A stretch of DNA of 64,000 nucleotides from an unidentified bacterial endosymbiont. GTDB lineage: Bacteria > Pseudomonadota > Gammaproteobacteria > Enterobacterales > G038960095. Positions within the stretch are counted from its first letter, which is position 1; every line of letters begins with the position of its first letter. The translations under genes were made by a program, and so were the position numbers. Positions 55,089 to 64,000 of the stretch are shown here, in pieces. The notes beneath the pieces are model-generated. The model ran no database searches. It was not told the origin of the DNA and was given only the letters and a program-made list of their open reading frames with translations. The DNA lies in contig NZ_OU907312.1 in assembly GCF_918320885.1 (NCBI RefSeq), positions 1,597,851 through 1,661,850 on the forward strand, given 5' to 3'.

Positions 55089-56369
55089 TTATCCGCGCTG
55101 AGCTGGCGCCTGCATCAGCCACAGTTTCACCTGGTTAATCCGATTATCTTTAACCGCTACAATCTCAAACTCATAACCCAAAGCAATAAAACGGGTTCCC
55201 ACGGGCGGAATGGTTTCCAAGTACTCCAATAATAAGCCATTCAGGGTCCTAGGGCCGGTTAACGGCAATGACTGCGCTAACACCTTATTGAGATCACGAA
55301 TATTCGTAGCACCCGCCACCAGCACCGAACCATCTGCTTGCGGCACCATCTCTTCCTCTAAGGAGGGGGCAATAGAGGTGGTAAAATCCCCCACGATCTC
55401 CTCTAAGATAGCTTGTACGGTCAGCAATCCTTTGATATCCCCATACTCATCCACCACTACCCCGGTATGTTCTTTATTGCGCTGAAATTTCATTAATTGA
55501 ACATTCAACGACGTTCCTTCAGGAATAAAATAGATCTCATCGGCCGCTCGCAATAGCCTCTCTTTATTAATTTCATTTTTTTCTAGCATTAACCGGTAGG
55601 CTTCACGCACCCGCAGCAGGCCGACGACGTTGTCTAGATTTCCCCGATACAGTAGCAGGCGGCTGTAGGGGCAATGGAGCACTTGGCGTAGGATAGATTT
55701 CCAATCATCATTAATATCGATACCCACGATTTCACTACGAGGAATCATCACATCTTCTACACTCATGGTCTCTAGATCTAGGATCGAGAGTAGCATCTGC
55801 TGGTAGCGGCGAGGAATCAATGGATTGGCTTCATTGAAGAGTGTTCGTAACTCCTCTTGACTGAGCGCACTGGGTGGTGGTTGATCAGAACGGAGTCCCA
55901 ATAAAGCGATGAGCGCTCTGGTGAGCATATTTAATAAATTGACTAACGGCAGCATGATTTTTAGTAAGGGGCGCAGTAACCAGGTGCTGGGGAAAGCAAT
56001 CCGTTCTGGATGCAGTGCCGCCACAGTTTTAGGTGCTATTTCTGCAAAAATGAGGATAAACAAGGTTAAAAAAATCGTCGCCATCAGCGCCCCGGTGTTG
56101 CCATATAACCGTAGGCCGAGCATGGTTGCCAACGCGGAGGCGCCAATATTCACTAAATTATTACCAATCAGTACCAAACTGATAAATTGATCGGGGTACT
56201 GTAGCAACTGCTCAGCGCGACGGGCGGCGCGGTGGCCCTGCTTGGCCAGATGACGTAATCGGTAACGATTGAGGGTCATGATGCTGGTCTCTGAAGCGGA
56301 GAAGTAGGCAGACAGCACCAGCATGATGATCAAGATGACGATGAGCATAGTCGTTGAAATAGCTTGCAA
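55089..56369 (-). CDS. corB: CNNM/CorC-family membrane protein CorB (YfjD)
   Basis: CorB belongs to the DUF21-CBS family implicated in Mg/Co homeostasis. The protein has an N-terminal DUF21 region with about four hydrophobic segments and LVLIGNNLVN, IFAEIAPKT and FPSTWLL motifs. A CBS pair (VEDVMIPRSEIVGID ... GVVVDEYGDIKGLLT) and a C-terminal CorC_HlyC domain follow. I chose TTG 56369 (426 residues) because it aligns with the E. coli N-terminus and has AGGA nine bases upstream; ATG 56348 is an alternative. ypjD, normally between corB and ffh, is missing. Confidence 0.9.
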   Translation of the reverse strand: MQAISTTMLIVILIIMLVLSAYFSASETSIMTLNRYRLRHLAKQGHRAARRAEQLLQYPDQFISLVLIGNNLVNIGASALATMLGLRLYGNTGALMATIFLTLFILIFAEIAPKTVAALHPERIAFPSTWLLRPLLKIMLPLVNLLNMLTRALIALLGLRSDQPPPSALSQEELRTLFNEANPLIPRRYQQMLLSILDLETMSVEDVMIPRSEIVGIDINDDWKSILRQVLHCPYSRLLLYRGNLDNVVGLLRVREAYRLMLEKNEINKERLLRAADEIYFIPEGTSLNVQLMKFQRNKEHTGVVVDEYGDIKGLLTVQAILEEIVGDFTTSIAPSLEEEMVPQADGSVLVAGATNIRDLNKVLAQSLPLTGPRTLNGLLLEYLETIPPVGTRFIALGYEFEIVAVKDNRINQVKLWLMQAPAQRG

Positions 56370-56642
56370 GTCACGTATTCCTGTTAAATGAATGCAGTGT
56401 GTTACCCCTTTAGATAGGGTCAAAAACCCAGAACTCCAATAAAAATTGATTCGCTAACACCCTTAAATAGGCAGCAAAAGCAGGCATCGGCCTAGCTGCT
56501 CCTGCATCATAACCCGTGATGCCGGTAGCGCCAACTCTCTCCTGCCTATTCGATCGCAATCCCGTTATAATGAGCCCTCTATCGGGCCACCCTGGGGCCC
56601 ATACACTTATCCCCCTTAACACTGAGTGTGGATCGAAAACGC

Positions 56643-58001
56643 ATGTTTGATAACCTAACCGAACGTCTCTCCAGTGCCCTCCGGACTCTGAGTGGCCGTG
56701 GACGCCTGACCGAAGATAATATTCAAGAGAGTTTGCGGGAAGTACGCCGGGCATTACTAGAGGCGGATGTGGCACTCCCGGTCGTGAACGCTTTTATCCA
56801 TCAGGTGCAACAATCTGCACTGGGTGAAGCGATTCATCAAAGCCTAACCCCGGGTCAAGCCTTCATCAAAATTGTGCAGCGAGAATTAACCACACTCATG
56901 GGTAGTCACCATCAGCCGCTGCAGCTGCAAACCGAACCCCCAGCCGTGCTGCTGATGGTGGGATTGCAGGGTGCTGGTAAAACGACAACTGTGGCAAAAT
57001 TGGGTCAATTCCTACAGAAATCAAAAAAACGTAAGATCTTAGTGGCGTCAACTGATGTCTATCGTCCGGCTGCAAAACAACAACTACAGCTGCTTGCCCA
57101 AGCCATCGGCGTTGATTTTTTTTCCAGTGACTTAGCTGATCCGGTTGACATTGCTCGTGCCGCCCACCAGCAAGCCCGCGTGAAATTCTATGAGATCCTG
57201 ATCGTTGACACGGCTGGCCGGCTGCATATTGACGACAAGATGATGCGGGAAATGCAACAGATCCACCAAGTACTCAATCCCATAGAAACACTCTTTGTGG
57301 TCGATGCCACAGTGGGCCAAGATGCGGTCACGATGGCCAAAGCCTTTGATAGCCAGCTGCCCCTGACCGGTATTATCTTAACTAAAGCCGATGGTGACAC
57401 CCGCGGTGGGGCAGCGCTGTCAGTTCGTCAAGTGACCGGTAAACCTCTTAAATTTTTAGGCGTGGGTGAAAAAAGTGATGCCTTAGAGCCCTTTCATCCA
57501 GAGCGACTGGCTAGCCGCATTCTGGGGATGGGGGATGTGCTGTCGCTGATTGAGGAGCTGGAAGAGAAAACCGATGCTAAGAAAAAAGAGCAGTTGGTCA
57601 ATAAGTTTAAACAGGGCACGCGCTTTGATTTTGAAGATTTTCGGGATCAGCTACAGCAGATGAAGAAGATGGGGGGGATGATGGGCGTGCTGAATAAACT
57701 CCCGGGTGCCCATCAACTCCCCGATCACCTGAAGTCTCAACTGGATGATAAACTGTTCACCAGAATGGAAGCGATTATCAACTCGATGACCCGTCAAGAG
57801 CGCCAACTCCAAGTTGTGATGAAGGGTTCCCGCAAACGGCGCGTGGCGCAGGGTGCCGGTGTCCAGGTGCAAGCGGTCAATCAACTGTTGAAGCAGTTTG
57901 AAGAGATGCAGCAGATGATGAAAAAGATGCGCAGTGGCGGCATCGGTAAGATGATGCGCGGCTTTCAAGGTCTGTTACCGCCCGGATTGATGGGGCGGTG
58001 A
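56643..58001 (+). CDS. ffh: Signal recognition particle protein Ffh
   Basis: Ffh binds 4.5S RNA and signal anchors of nascent inner-membrane proteins and docks on FtsY. ATG 56643 gives 452 residues. The N domain is followed by the G domain with GLQGAGKTT (107-115), DVYRPAA, DTAGR and TKADGD. The Met-rich M domain has QQMKKMGGMMGVL, SMTRQERQ and the RNA-binding SRKRRVAQGAGV. The ribosomal/tRNA-methylase operon rpsP-rimM-trmD-rplS that follows ffh in E. coli is not adjacent here. Confidence 0.98.
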   Translation: MFDNLTERLSSALRTLSGRGRLTEDNIQESLREVRRALLEADVALPVVNAFIHQVQQSALGEAIHQSLTPGQAFIKIVQRELTTLMGSHHQPLQLQTEPPAVLLMVGLQGAGKTTTVAKLGQFLQKSKKRKILVASTDVYRPAAKQQLQLLAQAIGVDFFSSDLADPVDIARAAHQQARVKFYEILIVDTAGRLHIDDKMMREMQQIHQVLNPIETLFVVDATVGQDAVTMAKAFDSQLPLTGIILTKADGDTRGGAALSVRQVTGKPLKFLGVGEKSDALEPFHPERLASRILGMGDVLSLIEELEEKTDAKKKEQLVNKFKQGTRFDFEDFRDQLQQMKKMGGMMGVLNKLPGAHQLPDHLKSQLDDKLFTRMEAIINSMTRQERQLQVVMKGSRKRRVAQGAGVQVQAVNQLLKQFEEMQQMMKKMRSGGIGKMMRGFQGLLPPGLMGR

Positions 58002-58591
58002 CAGACTTCCATCACTACCAAGCCTTTTAAGGCACAGGGTGGCTGAGTGCTGCTATTGATTCAACACTGCCAGAAATTGACCCCAACCTGAGGGACCGGG
58101 TTGCTAAGACTCTGGTTAAAAAACGAGAGAGCCGCTGTTTCCACGGGAATGCTCGAGATCTCGCGCCATTGGCCAGACGCTTGAATGACACGGTGTTGAT
58201 TGTTTAGAATAAACGCTGCTTTCATTAATTGCTCGCCAGACAACCCTGGTTCTGCTGGATCACGTTGCTTCCTAGTCAACCCAGTTCAGGATTATCTGTT
58301 CACGATCCTGAACGGAGCTGCTCCACTAAAATTGTGATTGCGACAGATCTTCTGCTGAAGCAGTGCTTCCTACGGTTAGTAGGGGGGCGGATTGGCTGCT
58401 CAGAAAAGAGCGGTAGGCTATCAGGACAGCCGTATGATGAATACGGCGTTATGGCCCTCTAAAACGGTTAGGCTATTCATGGCAAGATCAGACACCAATA
58501 AAAAACGGCAAAGCAGGGCTTTGCCGTCTGTACTGACTAGCTTAAATCGCCCAAACAACCTATCGGCTGATGGGACACCAACTGGGCGCTA
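58002..58591. other. ffh-porin intergenic region
   Basis: No gene is supported in this 590-bp stretch, the longest gap in the window. A 72-codon minus-strand frame (58061-58279) resembles nothing I know. An inverted repeat GTTCAGGAT (58284-58292) / ATCCTGAAC (58305-58313) with a 12-base loop and the porin terminator (58497-58527) are the visible structures. It marks a synteny break between the ffh and asnS-ompF blocks and may contain decayed sequence. Confidence 0.5.
58497..58527 (-). terminator. Rho-independent terminator of the porin gene
   Basis: On the minus strand ACGGCAAAGC, loop CCT and GCTTTGCCGT form a perfect 10-bp stem (58505-58527) followed by TTTTTTATT. It lies 65 bases past the porin stop codon and has all features of an intrinsic terminator. 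Confidence 0.92.
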
Positions 58592-59722
58592 TCAGAAGGT
58601 GTAAGTTAACCCAACACCCAGAATGTTCTCCGCACTGGCCCCGAGTTTTTCAGCTTTCTTTTGTTTCAGCAGGTTAATTTTATAATCCGCTGAAACAGAG
58701 AACTGTTTACTCAACTCATAGACAGCGCCAACATCAATAAATTGCACATTCTTTTCTTTGGTTTCATACCGGTCGTCTTTCAGAGTCGCAGTGCTCTGTA
58801 AATAACCAACCGTGGGCTTCAAACCATTAGGTAGCTTATATTGGGCAACGATTTCAAATCCCTGCGTTTTATTCGCATAGATCCCTTTTTCAGGCTGTTG
58901 ATCTACCCCGAATTTGCGATCTAGATCTTTGTCGGTAAAGAACAGTTGGTTGCGTGTCTCGGCATAGGTGCCCCCTACATAGAAGCGTTCGCTGTCATAT
59001 TTAGCACCTAGGGCAAGCATAGTGGCCCTTTTATCATTGAAGAACTGATCTTTCTGCTGGCGGCTTTTGGCTTCGTTATTAAAAGCCATCCCCCAGGTGA
59101 CCCCATGGCCAATCTCGTGAGTCAACGCCAGGCCATAGCCATCACCGTTGCTTTTCTGTAATTTTTTATCTTTATGCTTGAGTGGCTCTTTGCTATCTTC
59201 GGAACCGTTTTTAGCCAGGTACTGTAAAGCCAACTGCACCCCCTGAACCTTCGGGGTACGATATTGCAATAAACCAGTCGCACGACCCGTTCCGAAGCGA
59301 TCGGCGTCGTTACCCAAGGCCTCTGAGCAAGCAACCGGTAGCTCACTAGTGAATGCTGTGACGTCATTCATGACACCCAAAGTGCGACCATAAGAGAGCG
59401 TTCCTATCTCATCACCCTTGACGCCAACCACTGCCGTACGAACAGCGATGGGATCGGCGGTCAGCCCTTTACCCAACTCTAGCTGAGCAAATAGTTTGAT
59501 AGCCGGGTCTTTCTCGTCAAGCGGTGCTTCGCCCTTCAGGCCAAGCCGCAGAGCACTTTGGTCGCCATCTGCTGCTTTATCTTTGGAAAAATGGCGCTCT
59601 AACAACACCTTACCGGTGAGCTCTAATTTTTTATTCCCTTCCTCATACAACGTGTGTGCATGAACGCTCGTCATCGTGACCAGCAGTGCTGAGAGTGCGA
59701 CTGGCATAGTGCGTTTTATCAT
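58592..59722 (-). CDS. ompF: OmpF/OmpC-type general porin
   Basis: This is a trimeric 16-stranded outer-membrane porin for small hydrophilic solutes. The 376-residue protein has a signal peptide (MIKRTMPVALSALLVTMTSVHA), the N-terminal KLELTGKVLLERHFSKD strand, the constriction-loop region (GTLSYGRTLGVMNDVTAFTSELP) and a C-terminal phenylalanine (LTYTF) recognised by BAM. The loop regions are unusually rich in Lys and Asp. Location directly downstream of asnS on the same strand is that of ompF. SurA, DegS and DegQ elsewhere in the window act on such proteins. Confidence 0.92.
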   Translation of the reverse strand: MIKRTMPVALSALLVTMTSVHAHTLYEEGNKKLELTGKVLLERHFSKDKAADGDQSALRLGLKGEAPLDEKDPAIKLFAQLELGKGLTADPIAVRTAVVGVKGDEIGTLSYGRTLGVMNDVTAFTSELPVACSEALGNDADRFGTGRATGLLQYRTPKVQGVQLALQYLAKNGSEDSKEPLKHKDKKLQKSNGDGYGLALTHEIGHGVTWGMAFNNEAKSRQQKDQFFNDKRATMLALGAKYDSERFYVGGTYAETRNQLFFTDKDLDRKFGVDQQPEKGIYANKTQGFEIVAQYKLPNGLKPTVGYLQSTATLKDDRYETKEKNVQFIDVGAVYELSKQFSVSADYKINLLKQKKAEKLGASAENILGVGLTYTF

Positions 59723-59874
59723 GAATTCCTCACTGTTTTGGCGACTGTTAAGTGTATGCCTGGGTCATAACCGGCATTATCAGCAATGATACAGACTGCT
59801 TGCTTGCCAGCGAGTATTTCACTTTTTGCCAGCCTGTTCTACTTTTTTAAGGTTGTGTTCCCCGTCCAAGCCCT

Positions 59875-59903
59875 ATTAAATTGTAACTTAATGTTTCAAT
59901 CAA
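59875..59903 (-). promoter_or_regulatory. Predicted sigma-70 promoter of the porin gene
   Basis: On the minus strand TTGATT (59898-59903) and TTTAAT (59875-59880) are separated by 17 bp. Transcription from about 59868 would leave a leader of about 146 nt, long enough for small-RNA control as in enterobacterial ompF (MicF). I did not identify definite OmpR boxes. Confidence 0.55.
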
Positions 59904-59972
59904 GCCATTGAAGGGAACTTTTTCTAAAGAATTCAATCAATAGCTAGCCACTCAGCCAGCAGCTATGATCCC

Positions 59973-61418
59973 TTAAAATTTTGCATGACGTGGCGTTCGC
60001 GGGAAGGGGATGACATCTCGCACATTTTGGAGACCGGTGACGTACAGTAACAACCGTTCAAATCCTAACCCAAACCCGGCATGGGGCACCGTTCCATAAC
60101 GGCGTAAATCACGGTACCAACCATAATCACTTGGATCGAGCGCTAGTGCCGCTAGGCGCTGATCAAGCGCTCCTAAACGCTCTTCACGTTGTGAGCCCCC
60201 AATAATTTCCCCGATTCCGGGGGCCAGCACATCCATCGCCGCCACCGTCTCGCCATCGCTATTAAGCCGCATATAAAAGGCTTTAATAGCCTTGGGATAG
60301 TTTTTAACAATCACCGGTGCCTTGCAGTGTTGCTCCGCCAGATAACGCTCATGCTCTGCCGCCAAATCACTCCCCCAAGCGACCGGATGCTCGAAAGGTT
60401 GACCACACTGCTGCAAAATGGCGATGGCTTCCCGATAGTCCAACTGTATAAAGGAGGCGTCGATCAGCTGTTCCAGGCGTGACCGCACCGTTGCATCCAG
60501 CCATTGGGTAAAAAAGTCAATCTCGGCCTCCCGCTGCTTCAATACTTCAGTCACGACAAACTTCAGCAACGCCTCCGCTAGATCGGCGATGGTGGTTAAA
60601 TCAGCAAAAGCGACCTCCGGCTCTACCATCCAAAATTCCGCTAAATGGCGGCTGGTATTAGAGTTCTCAGCACGAAACGTCGGTCCAAAGGTATAGACTT
60701 TAGAGAGCGCGCAGGCATAACTCTCCGCATTGAGCTGGCCAGACACCGTTAAAAACGCCTCTTGACCAAAAAAGTCCTGACTGAAATCAACCCGATGGTC
60801 TGCCGTGCGCGGTAACTGTTGTAGATCCAGGGTAGAGACCCGAAATAGCTCCCCACCCCCTTCACAGTCCGCCGTTGTAATGATGGGGGTAGAGACCCAA
60901 AAAAACCCGTGGTGATCGAAAAAACGGTGGATCGCCTGAGCTAAGGTGTGCCGTACCCGGGCGACGGCCCCGATGACATTGGTGCGTGGCCGCAAATGAG
61001 CAATTTCGCGCAAATGCTCCATCGAATGGCGTTTGGCAGCGAGCGGATAGTGCTCTGGCGCTTCCACCCAGCCAGTCACCGTCACCACAGCAGCCCGCAA
61101 CTCTACCGACTGCCCCTGACCTGGCGAAGCGGTCACAACACCGCTAATCGATAGGGAACAACCGGTGGTTAAACGCAACAGTTCCGCTTGATAGTTAGGC
61201 AGTGTTTGATCCACTAAGATCTGTAAGGATTGAAAACAGGAGCCATCATAGAGGGCTAAAAAGGAGAAACCAGCCTTGGAATCACGTCGGGTCCGCAGCC
61301 AACCACGAACCGTCACGCCAGCACCGATCGCGTGCTGGCCTTCGAGTATGGAGACCACCGGAACGCTCTGATCGTGAGGCGTATGGCTAGAGTTCGGCGC
61401 TGTAACAGGTTGTTTCAT
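59973..61418 (-). CDS. asnS: Asparaginyl-tRNA synthetase
   Basis: AsnRS charges tRNA-Asn. The class IIb enzyme shows the anticodon-binding OB domain ([20 protein letters not shown]), motif 2 ([21 protein letters not shown]), the [12 protein letters not shown] segment, and motif 3 ([15 protein letters not shown]). It has 481 residues against 466 in E. coli; the excess is an N-terminal stretch of about 17 residues before VPVVSILEG, and the true start may be internal. It is followed by the porin gene, as in E. coli. Confidence 0.96.
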   Translation of the reverse strand: MKQPVTAPNSSHTPHDQSVPVVSILEGQHAIGAGVTVRGWLRTRRDSKAGFSFLALYDGSCFQSLQILVDQTLPNYQAELLRLTTGCSLSISGVVTASPGQGQSVELRAAVVTVTGWVEAPEHYPLAAKRHSMEHLREIAHLRPRTNVIGAVARVRHTLAQAIHRFFDHHGFFWVSTPIITTADCEGGGELFRVSTLDLQQLPRTADHRVDFSQDFFGQEAFLTVSGQLNAESYACALSKVYTFGPTFRAENSNTSRHLAEFWMVEPEVAFADLTTIADLAEALLKFVVTEVLKQREAEIDFFTQWLDATVRSRLEQLIDASFIQLDYREAIAILQQCGQPFEHPVAWGSDLAAEHERYLAEQHCKAPVIVKNYPKAIKAFYMRLNSDGETVAAMDVLAPGIGEIIGGSQREERLGALDQRLAALALDPSDYGWYRDLRRYGTVPHAGFGLGFERLLLYVTGLQNVRDVIPFPRTPRHAKF

Positions 61419-61482
61419 AGGTGTGTTCTATCCCCGCTTACTGAAGCATCAATTTTAACAGCAGACTACGCTCCTGGCGTGG

Positions 61483-63420
61483 CTAGGCCGCTGGACTGGC
61501 CACAACCTGCCGCGTTTCTAGCAACACCTCACGCAACAGGATGGTCATTTTATCCCCTAAACGGTAGGCCATCTCCCCTTTAATCGTCACACTGGCCTTC
61601 TCACGGCAGCACTGTAGCTCTGCCCGAACAGGATGCAGCGAGGCGCTTGGAAGAAAGATCACAGCACCACTCTCCAGCAAGCGGACTCGCAAACCGCCGC
61701 GGGTGACATCAATAATCTCCGCTTCCTGATGAGCGCCCTGTTCCATCGTCTGTTGTAAAAAACGGGCATAGAGCCAATCACTGATCTGCCGCTCGGCTAA
61801 ACGCTGCTGTCGACGACGCTCATTGAGATGTAAGGCCAGTGCTGCATCGGGCCGTATGGCGGGAGGTTGCTGGGTGATCACCGCTTTTAACAAACGATGA
61901 TTGACTAGATCACCATATTTACGGATTGGCGAGGTCCAGGTGGCATAGATCTCGCACCCCATTCCAAAATGGGCCGCCGGTTGGCAACTAAACTGGCTCA
62001 GTGCTTGGTAACGACGCAAGCAGCCCGCTAGATAGGGGGTCGGTTGTGCATCAAGATGGCGGCGGAGCTCACAAAAGCCCGCCAGCGTTAATAGCTGCTC
62101 AGCACTAAAGGGGGCCTCATTGGCTTTTAGGAGTGCCACCACCTGCTCAATCTGTGATCGCTCTAATCCGGCATGGACATTAAAGATCCCATAACCCAGC
62201 TGATCGCGCAGCAGGGCGGCAGCACACAGATTGGCAGCAATCATCGCCTCCTCAACCAAGCGATGTGCCGTACGACGGCGCTCTAGAACAATGTCTAATA
62301 CGCTGCCCTGCTCATCCAGCACAAAGCGATGCTCAGGACGATCTTTGAAAATCGTCGCATGCTGTTGACGCCAGGCGCTGCGCGCTTCAGCCACTTGCTG
62401 TAGTAGACGGATCTGCTCAGCAATCGTCGGGTTTGGTGGCTGCCAGGAGCCCTGGTTTTCTAACCAATCAGAGACCTGTTCATAGCTTAATTTAGCCTGC
62501 GAACAGATCCAAGCCATCGAAAAAGCGGCACCAGCCCCCAACGACCCATCTGGCTCAATCACCACTTGACAAACCAAAGCTGGACGACGCTCTCCAGCGC
62601 GCAAGGCACAGCGATCCTCTGCCAACTCACGGGGTAGCATCGGGATATCCAATCCAGGCAAATAGTGCGTAAACCCTCGTTGATACGCCGTGCGATCCAG
62701 TGCACTCTCCGGCGCTATATAGGCTGAAGGATCAGCAATAGCGATACACAGTGTCCACTGCCCCGCAGCACCCACCCGTACCGCCAGCGCATCATCCATA
62801 TCTTGCGTCTGCTCGTTATCGATCGTGATAAAAGGGAGATCGGTCAAATCATCACGTGGCGCTGTCTCATCAAGACAGTAGTGTTCTACCCCGCTGGGTG
62901 CCTCTCGAGGCAGTTGATAACGCGCCAGTGAAACCCACCAAGGCGCAAAATTATCGTCGCTGTGAGCAATCCATTCGTTAATTTCCGCGTGAAACCCCTT
63001 GTCTCCTTTTAAAGGATGTTGCTGCAACGTCGCACTGACCCAATCACCCGGTTCCACGGGTAGCGTCAAATGACTGCTGACATGACACGCTATAGCTCGA
63101 TTCAATAGCGGGTGGTCTGGTATCACCGACCACTGGGCCATTGGTTGACTAACACGGCCAACAAAACGGGTCAAAGCAGTCTCGATAAGCTGCTCCGGCT
63201 CGGCAGTCGTTTGTCCCTTTTCAGTCCGCAAGCGGGCGGTGACGTGATCACCATGCAGCACCCGCTTCATGGCAGGGGGCGGGACGAAGTAGCTTTTATC
63301 ACCCTCTACCTCAATAAAACCAAACCCCTTGCCATGACTTTTAACAATGCCTTGTATCCGGGGTATCTCTTGTTGCATCTGCTGTTTAAGCTGAGCCAGC
63401 AGGGGATTATCCTGAAACAT
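61483..63420 (-). CDS. rnb: Exoribonuclease II
   Basis: RNase II is the main hydrolytic 3'-5' exoribonuclease for unstructured mRNA. The 645 residues match E. coli (644). Two N-terminal cold-shock domains (GKGFGFIEVEGDKSYFVPP) precede the catalytic RNB domain with FITIDNEQTQDMDDAL (metal-binding aspartates) and a C-terminal S1 domain. In E. coli rnb lies near fabI with yciW between; here they are adjacent (24-bp gap). Confidence 0.96.
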   Translation of the reverse strand: MFQDNPLLAQLKQQMQQEIPRIQGIVKSHGKGFGFIEVEGDKSYFVPPPAMKRVLHGDHVTARLRTEKGQTTAEPEQLIETALTRFVGRVSQPMAQWSVIPDHPLLNRAIACHVSSHLTLPVEPGDWVSATLQQHPLKGDKGFHAEINEWIAHSDDNFAPWWVSLARYQLPREAPSGVEHYCLDETAPRDDLTDLPFITIDNEQTQDMDDALAVRVGAAGQWTLCIAIADPSAYIAPESALDRTAYQRGFTHYLPGLDIPMLPRELAEDRCALRAGERRPALVCQVVIEPDGSLGAGAAFSMAWICSQAKLSYEQVSDWLENQGSWQPPNPTIAEQIRLLQQVAEARSAWRQQHATIFKDRPEHRFVLDEQGSVLDIVLERRRTAHRLVEEAMIAANLCAAALLRDQLGYGIFNVHAGLERSQIEQVVALLKANEAPFSAEQLLTLAGFCELRRHLDAQPTPYLAGCLRRYQALSQFSCQPAAHFGMGCEIYATWTSPIRKYGDLVNHRLLKAVITQQPPAIRPDAALALHLNERRRQQRLAERQISDWLYARFLQQTMEQGAHQEAEIIDVTRGGLRVRLLESGAVIFLPSASLHPVRAELQCCREKASVTIKGEMAYRLGDKMTILLREVLLETRQVVASPAA

Positions 63421-63444
63421 GTTGTTGATCCTGAGCTGTGGTGA

Positions 63445-64000
63445 TCACTCTAAATCGTGTCGATTCATTGCAGTAGTACTAAATCCACCATCGACATGTA
63501 CAATTTCACCGGTGATCCCGGCTGCAAGATCAGAGCAGAGGAAAGCCGCTGTATTGCCGATATCCTCCAAGGTTACGGTACGACCAATCGGTGCCACGGC
63601 TTCAAAGTAAGCCAACATTTTTTTGAAATCTTTAATGCCAGAAGCCGCCAGAGTACGCACTGGTCCGGCTGAAATACCATTCACCCGGACCCCTCGGGAC
63701 CCCAGTGCGCTGGCGAGATAGCGCACATTGGCCTCTAAAGAGGCTTTGGCTAAGCCCATCACGTTATAGTGGGGGATTGCCCGTTCCGCGCCTAAGTAGG
63801 AGAGCGTCAATAACGCAGCCTGTGGTGTTAACAACTGATGACAGCCTTTGGCTAACGCAGCAAAGCTATAAGCGCTGATATCATGAGCGATGCGGAAACC
63901 CTCCCGATTCACCGCTTCTAGATAATTACCCTCTAATTGCTCGCTCGGGGCATAAGCAATGGCATGGATAAAACCATCAAAAGTGGACCAGGCGTGCTCT
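63445..64000 (-). CDS. fabI: Enoyl-[acyl-carrier-protein] reductase FabI (5' part beyond window)
   Basis: FabI catalyses the last, NADH-dependent step of each fatty-acid elongation cycle and is the triclosan target. The visible 184 codons correspond to about residues 78-262. They start within [12 protein letters not shown] and continue through the catalytic [10 protein letters not shown] (Tyr and Lys, seven apart), [17 protein letters not shown], and the C-terminal [13 protein letters not shown]. The frame is open to the window edge, so the gene is incomplete only because of the cut. Confidence 0.96.
   Translation of the reverse strand, partial: EHAWSTFDGFIHAIAYAPSEQLEGNYLEAVNREGFRIAHDISAYSFAALAKGCHQLLTPQAALLTLSYLGAERAIPHYNVMGLAKASLEANVRYLASALGSRGVRVNGISAGPVRTLAASGIKDFKKMLAYFEAVAPIGRTVTLEDIGNTAAFLCSDLAAGITGEIVHVDGGFSTTAMNRHDLE

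Noticed and set aside
58061..58279. 72-codon minus-strand frame in the ffh-porin gap
   Set aside because: No recognisable family, no good start signal, and the length is within chance for this composition.

Overview
The window reads as a chromosomal segment of an enterobacterial gammaproteobacterium whose genome is being reduced, most likely a host-associated symbiont or pathogen. Most gene neighbourhoods match the Escherichia coli order: dnaQ/rnhA/yafS/gloB, folA/apaH, rsmA-pdxA-surA-lptD with divergent djlA, lptC-lptA-lptB-hpf-rapZ, kdsD-kdsC, mlaFEDCB-ibaG-murA, degQ-degS-zapG, rplM-rpsI, yibN-grxC-secB-gpsA, hldD-waaF-waaC-waaL, pncC-recA-alaS-csrA-tRNA-Ser-tRNA-Arg-gshA, corB/ffh, asnS-ompF and rnb/fabI. 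In almost every block some genes are missing at otherwise intact junctions (apaG, rpoN, ptsN, npr, yrbG, zapE, recX, yqaB, ypjD, dusB, yciW). Other genes survive only as shortened or broken copies: hldD, darP and a LysM-less mltD.

Layout. 0-6 kb holds replication and repair, methylglyoxal detoxification, cell-wall and folate genes. 6-14.2 kb is an AT-rich accessory island with three tandem ankyrin-repeat genes on the plus strand, sitting exactly where apaG should lie in the minus-strand apaH-apaG-rsmA operon. 14.2-22.6 kb holds the rsmA-pdxA-surA-lptD operon, djlA, a truncated darP and pmbA. 22.6-26.9 kb is a second accessory region. It begins with a 143-bp inverted-repeat element and continues with a three-gene minus-strand cluster: two unrecognised single-membrane-segment proteins and an intimin/invasin-type inverse autotransporter barrel. 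27-36.5 kb holds envelope biogenesis (Lpt, Kdo and Mla pathways, MurA). 36.5-43 kb holds periplasmic proteases, ribosomal proteins L13 and S9, GpsA, SecB and a fused rhodanese-glutaredoxin. 43-48 kb holds LPS core genes, and 48-58 kb recA, alaS, csrA, two tRNAs, gshA, corB and ffh. 58-64 kb holds an OmpF-type porin, asnS, rnb and the 3' part of fabI, which runs off the right edge.

How the genes work together. Much of the conserved content builds the outer membrane: KdsD and KdsC for Kdo, LptA/B/C/D for LPS transport, SurA for folding LptD and porin, Mla for lipid asymmetry, DegQ/DegS for quality control, and WaaF/WaaC/WaaL for core and ligation. The two accessory regions look like the host-interaction part. 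The ankyrin proteins have 8 to 23 repeats followed by a shared, GC-rich, roughly 130-155-residue C-terminal domain that I do not recognise. The barrel cluster would put a small helical passenger on the surface.

Most interesting points: the ankyrin family with its composition switch and duplicated intergenic regions; the in-frame stop in the first copy; the barrel plus two unknown membrane proteins; the YibN-GrxC fusion; retention of heptosyltransferases beside a destroyed hldD; and an apparent ATT start for mlaB.
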